6,269 nucleotides of DNA from Bacteroidota bacterium (lineage in GTDB: Bacteria; Bacteroidota; Bacteroidia; Bacteroidales; UBA10428): assembly GCA_017860375.1 (NCBI GenBank), contig JAGDMB010000291.1, forward strand, positions 1 through 6,269. Reading direction: 5' to 3'. A program made the translations under genes and the position numbers. The notes below the pieces were generated by a model, which was given only the letters and a program-made list of their open reading frames with translations, had not been told where the DNA came from and ran no database searches. This document shows positions 4,624-6,269 of the stretch, in pieces (the first letter of the stretch is position 1; every line of letters starts with the position of its first letter).

Positions 4624-5712
4624 ATGAATATTACCCTTCAGTTAAAGCCCTTTACTTTTACCGGGGTGCCGGATGAACGACCGCTGGTACTTGCCGGTCC
4701 CTGCAGTGCTGAGTCGGAAGAGCAGGTAATGGATACAGCCCGCCAGCTTCGCGATGCCGGAGTGAGGATCTTCCGTGCCGGACTCTGGAAGCCTCGTACC
4801 CGTCCGAATGCATTTGAGGGAGTCGGAAAAGAAGGCCTTCCCTGGCTGAAACGCGTAAAGGAAGAACTCAACATGTACACGGCCACTGAAGTGGCCAATG
4901 TGAAGCATGTCTATGATTCCCTTAAAATGGGCATGGACATCCTCTGGATCGGTGCACGGACAACGGCTAATCCTTTTGCTGTGCAGGAAATAGCAGAATC
5001 GCTGAAAGGAGTGGATATCCCGGTTATGGTTAAAAATCCGATCAATCCGGATGTAGAGTTGTGGATTGGTGCCTTTGAAAGGCTAAACAGTGCAGGCATT
5101 ACAAAACTTGCCGCCATTCACAGAGGATTCTCCACCTACCACAAAACCCTGTACCGCAATAATCCGCAATGGGAGATACCCATCGAACTGAAACGTCTTA
5201 TCCCTGATTTGCCCATTATTACGGACCCCAGCCATATCTGCGGCAGCCGGGACCTCCTTTTTGAGATCTCACAGATGGCCATGGATATGGATTTTGACGG
5301 ACTCATCATTGAAACACACTGCAATCCGGATAAAGCACTAAGCGATGCGCAACAGCAGATCACACCCGATGCCCTGCAGAAATTACTCAGGAGACTGGTC
5401 CTCCGCAAGGCAGATATTGACAGCAATGTGTTGCTTTCCACCCTCGAAGAACTGCGCCATGAAATTGACAAATACGATGACCGCCTGGTGGAGATTTGTG
5501 AAATGAGAATGGACGTGGCCCGCAAGATAGGGTTATACAAAAAGCAGAACAACATAACGATCCTGCAGACTTCCCGCTGGGATGAAATACTGAAACACCG
5601 GATCGAACAGGCCGCCATGAAAGGATTGAGCGAAGAGTTCATCATTAAGGTGTTCAGGGCTATTCATGAAGAATCCATCAATCATCAGATGAAGGTTATG
5701 AATGAAGAATGA
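4624..5712 (+). CDS. aroF: DAHP synthase (type I-beta) fused to C-terminal chorismate mutase
   Basis: This bifunctional 362-residue enzyme catalyses the first shikimate step (phosphoenolpyruvate plus erythrose 4-phosphate to DAHP) and the chorismate-to-prephenate branch step. The N-terminal barrel (about 15-260) shows LAGPCSAES, RAGLWKPRTRPNAFEGVG, WIGARTTANPFAVQE, AIHRGFS, TDPSHICG and IIETHCNPDKALSDAQQ. Cys27, His204, Glu230 and Asp241 fit the expected metal ligands. The C-terminal AroQ-type mutase (about 270-362) has LEELRHEIDKYDDRLVE, a KK pair at 306-307, the SRWDEIL segment and IHEESI, matching the family's catalytic Arg/Lys/Glu pattern. This reversed order, with the mutase at the C-terminus, is known from Bacteroidota; in the Prevotella nigrescens enzyme, prephenate acting through the mutase domain inhibits DAHP synthase. 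It is flanked by pheA and aroB on the same strand. Confidence 0.95.
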   Translation: MNITLQLKPFTFTGVPDERPLVLAGPCSAESEEQVMDTARQLRDAGVRIFRAGLWKPRTRPNAFEGVGKEGLPWLKRVKEELNMYTATEVANVKHVYDSLKMGMDILWIGARTTANPFAVQEIAESLKGVDIPVMVKNPINPDVELWIGAFERLNSAGITKLAAIHRGFSTYHKTLYRNNPQWEIPIELKRLIPDLPIITDPSHICGSRDLLFEISQMAMDMDFDGLIIETHCNPDKALSDAQQQITPDALQKLLRRLVLRKADIDSNVLLSTLEELRHEIDKYDDRLVEICEMRMDVARKIGLYKKQNNITILQTSRWDEILKHRIEQAAMKGLSEEFIIKVFRAIHEESINHQMKVMNEE

Positions 5713-5745
5713 AATAAGGAAAAGTTCAAATAATCTACGTTCTGA

Positions 5746-6269
5746 ATGAAAACAATACACCTGAATACCTCCGGCAGAACCTCCAGGATCGTTATCGGTG
5801 AGACGCTGCAGAACCTTCCGGAATATGTGCGCGGAAGAAAATGCATCGTGATCACTGATGACACCGTACTGGAGTATTACCGGGATCAGCTGCCGGATTG
5901 GCCCATTATTTCAATCGGGCAGGGGGAACAGAACAAATCCCTCGCCACCCTCGGTTATATATTTGAGAAACTGGTGGACCTGGAAGCCGATCGCTCTCAT
6001 TTTATTGTGGGCGTTGGTGGGGGTATTGTTTGCGATGTAGCAGGATTCGCCGCATCGGTCTATATGCGCGGATTGCCGTTCGGATTTGTTTCCACCACGC
6101 TCCTGTCGCAGGTGGATGCAAGCGTGGGCGGAAAAAACGGCGTCAACTTCCGGAAATACAAAAACATGCTGGGGGTATTCAGTCAGCCCGAATTTGTCCT
6201 CTGCGATCCCCTTATGCTTAAAACGCTGAAAAAAAATGTGTTTGTCTCCGGCTTTGCTGAAATCGTAAA
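5746..6269 (+). CDS. aroB: 3-dehydroquinate synthase, N-terminal part (cut by window end)
   Basis: AroB converts DAHP to 3-dehydroquinate, the second shikimate step, using NAD+ and a divalent metal. ATG at 5746 opens 174 full codons that run off the right edge. The dinucleotide-binding motif GVGGGIVCDVAGFAAS is at 89-104. The substrate/NAD segment STTLLSQVDASVGGKNGVNF is at 116-135, in the form typical of Bacteroidota. The sequence ends within the FAEIVK motif, where Glu172 is the expected first metal ligand; the two histidine ligands lie beyond the window. The gene starts 33 bases after the DAHP synthase stop with no terminator between them, so it is probably in the same operon and uses the product of its upstream neighbour directly. 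Confidence 0.95.
   Translation, partial: MKTIHLNTSGRTSRIVIGETLQNLPEYVRGRKCIVITDDTVLEYYRDQLPDWPIISIGQGEQNKSLATLGYIFEKLVDLEADRSHFIVGVGGGIVCDVAGFAASVYMRGLPFGFVSTTLLSQVDASVGGKNGVNFRKYKNMLGVFSQPEFVLCDPLMLKTLKKNVFVSGFAEIV

Noticed and set aside
5136..5645. 169-codon leftward open frame opposite the DAHP synthase-mutase gene
   Set aside because: It is a serine/arginine-rich antisense shadow of a clear enzyme gene, with no motif or start signal.
1..6269. CRISPR arrays, tRNA/rRNA genes, insertion sequences or phage genes
   Set aside because: I looked for spaced direct repeats, cloverleaf-like segments, transposase or integrase motifs and terminal inverted repeats, and saw none that could be supported.

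Overview
The window looks like chromosomal DNA from a member of the Bacteroidota, probably an uncultured Bacteroidia-like organism. Three things point there. Two divergent promoters fit the lineage consensus TTTG-N19-TAnnTTTG. The DAHP synthase carries its chorismate mutase at the C-terminus, as described for Prevotella nigrescens. Shine-Dalgarno sites are generally absent. This is inferred from family resemblance and motifs; no database search was possible.

Left part (1-2397): the last 31 codons of uvrA read rightward and converge on three leftward genes for exported proteins of unknown function. These are a DUF4197-type lipoprotein (145-924), a small secreted four-cysteine protein (1004-1444) and a conserved lipoprotein (1457-2397). 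The last has its signal-peptide start and its body in different reading frames, which implies a one-base frameshift near 2279-2312. A strong leftward terminator (951-981) separates the first two of these genes.

Middle (2398-3658): nth (endonuclease III) reads leftward from a promoter that overlaps, back to back, a rightward promoter. The rightward promoter starts what looks like a complete ribosome-mediated attenuator. It consists of a 20-residue leader peptide with ten aromatic residues (core AFYFRYFFYFW), an 18-bp antiterminator hairpin starting one base after the leader stop codon, and an overlapping terminator with a nine-U tract. A GC-rich, hairpin-filled stretch of about 130 bases, possibly a dispersed repeat, lies between the attenuator and the first gene.

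Right part (3659-6269): pheA (prephenate dehydratase with ACT domain), a DAHP synthase-chorismate mutase fusion, and the first 174 codons of aroB. Together these give entry into the shikimate pathway (DAHP synthase), its second step (AroB), the branch-point mutase (chorismate to prephenate) and the commitment to phenylalanine (PheA). The simplest reading is one operon that is opened when charged Phe/Tyr (and perhaps Trp) tRNA is scarce. The attenuator is the most interesting item in the window.
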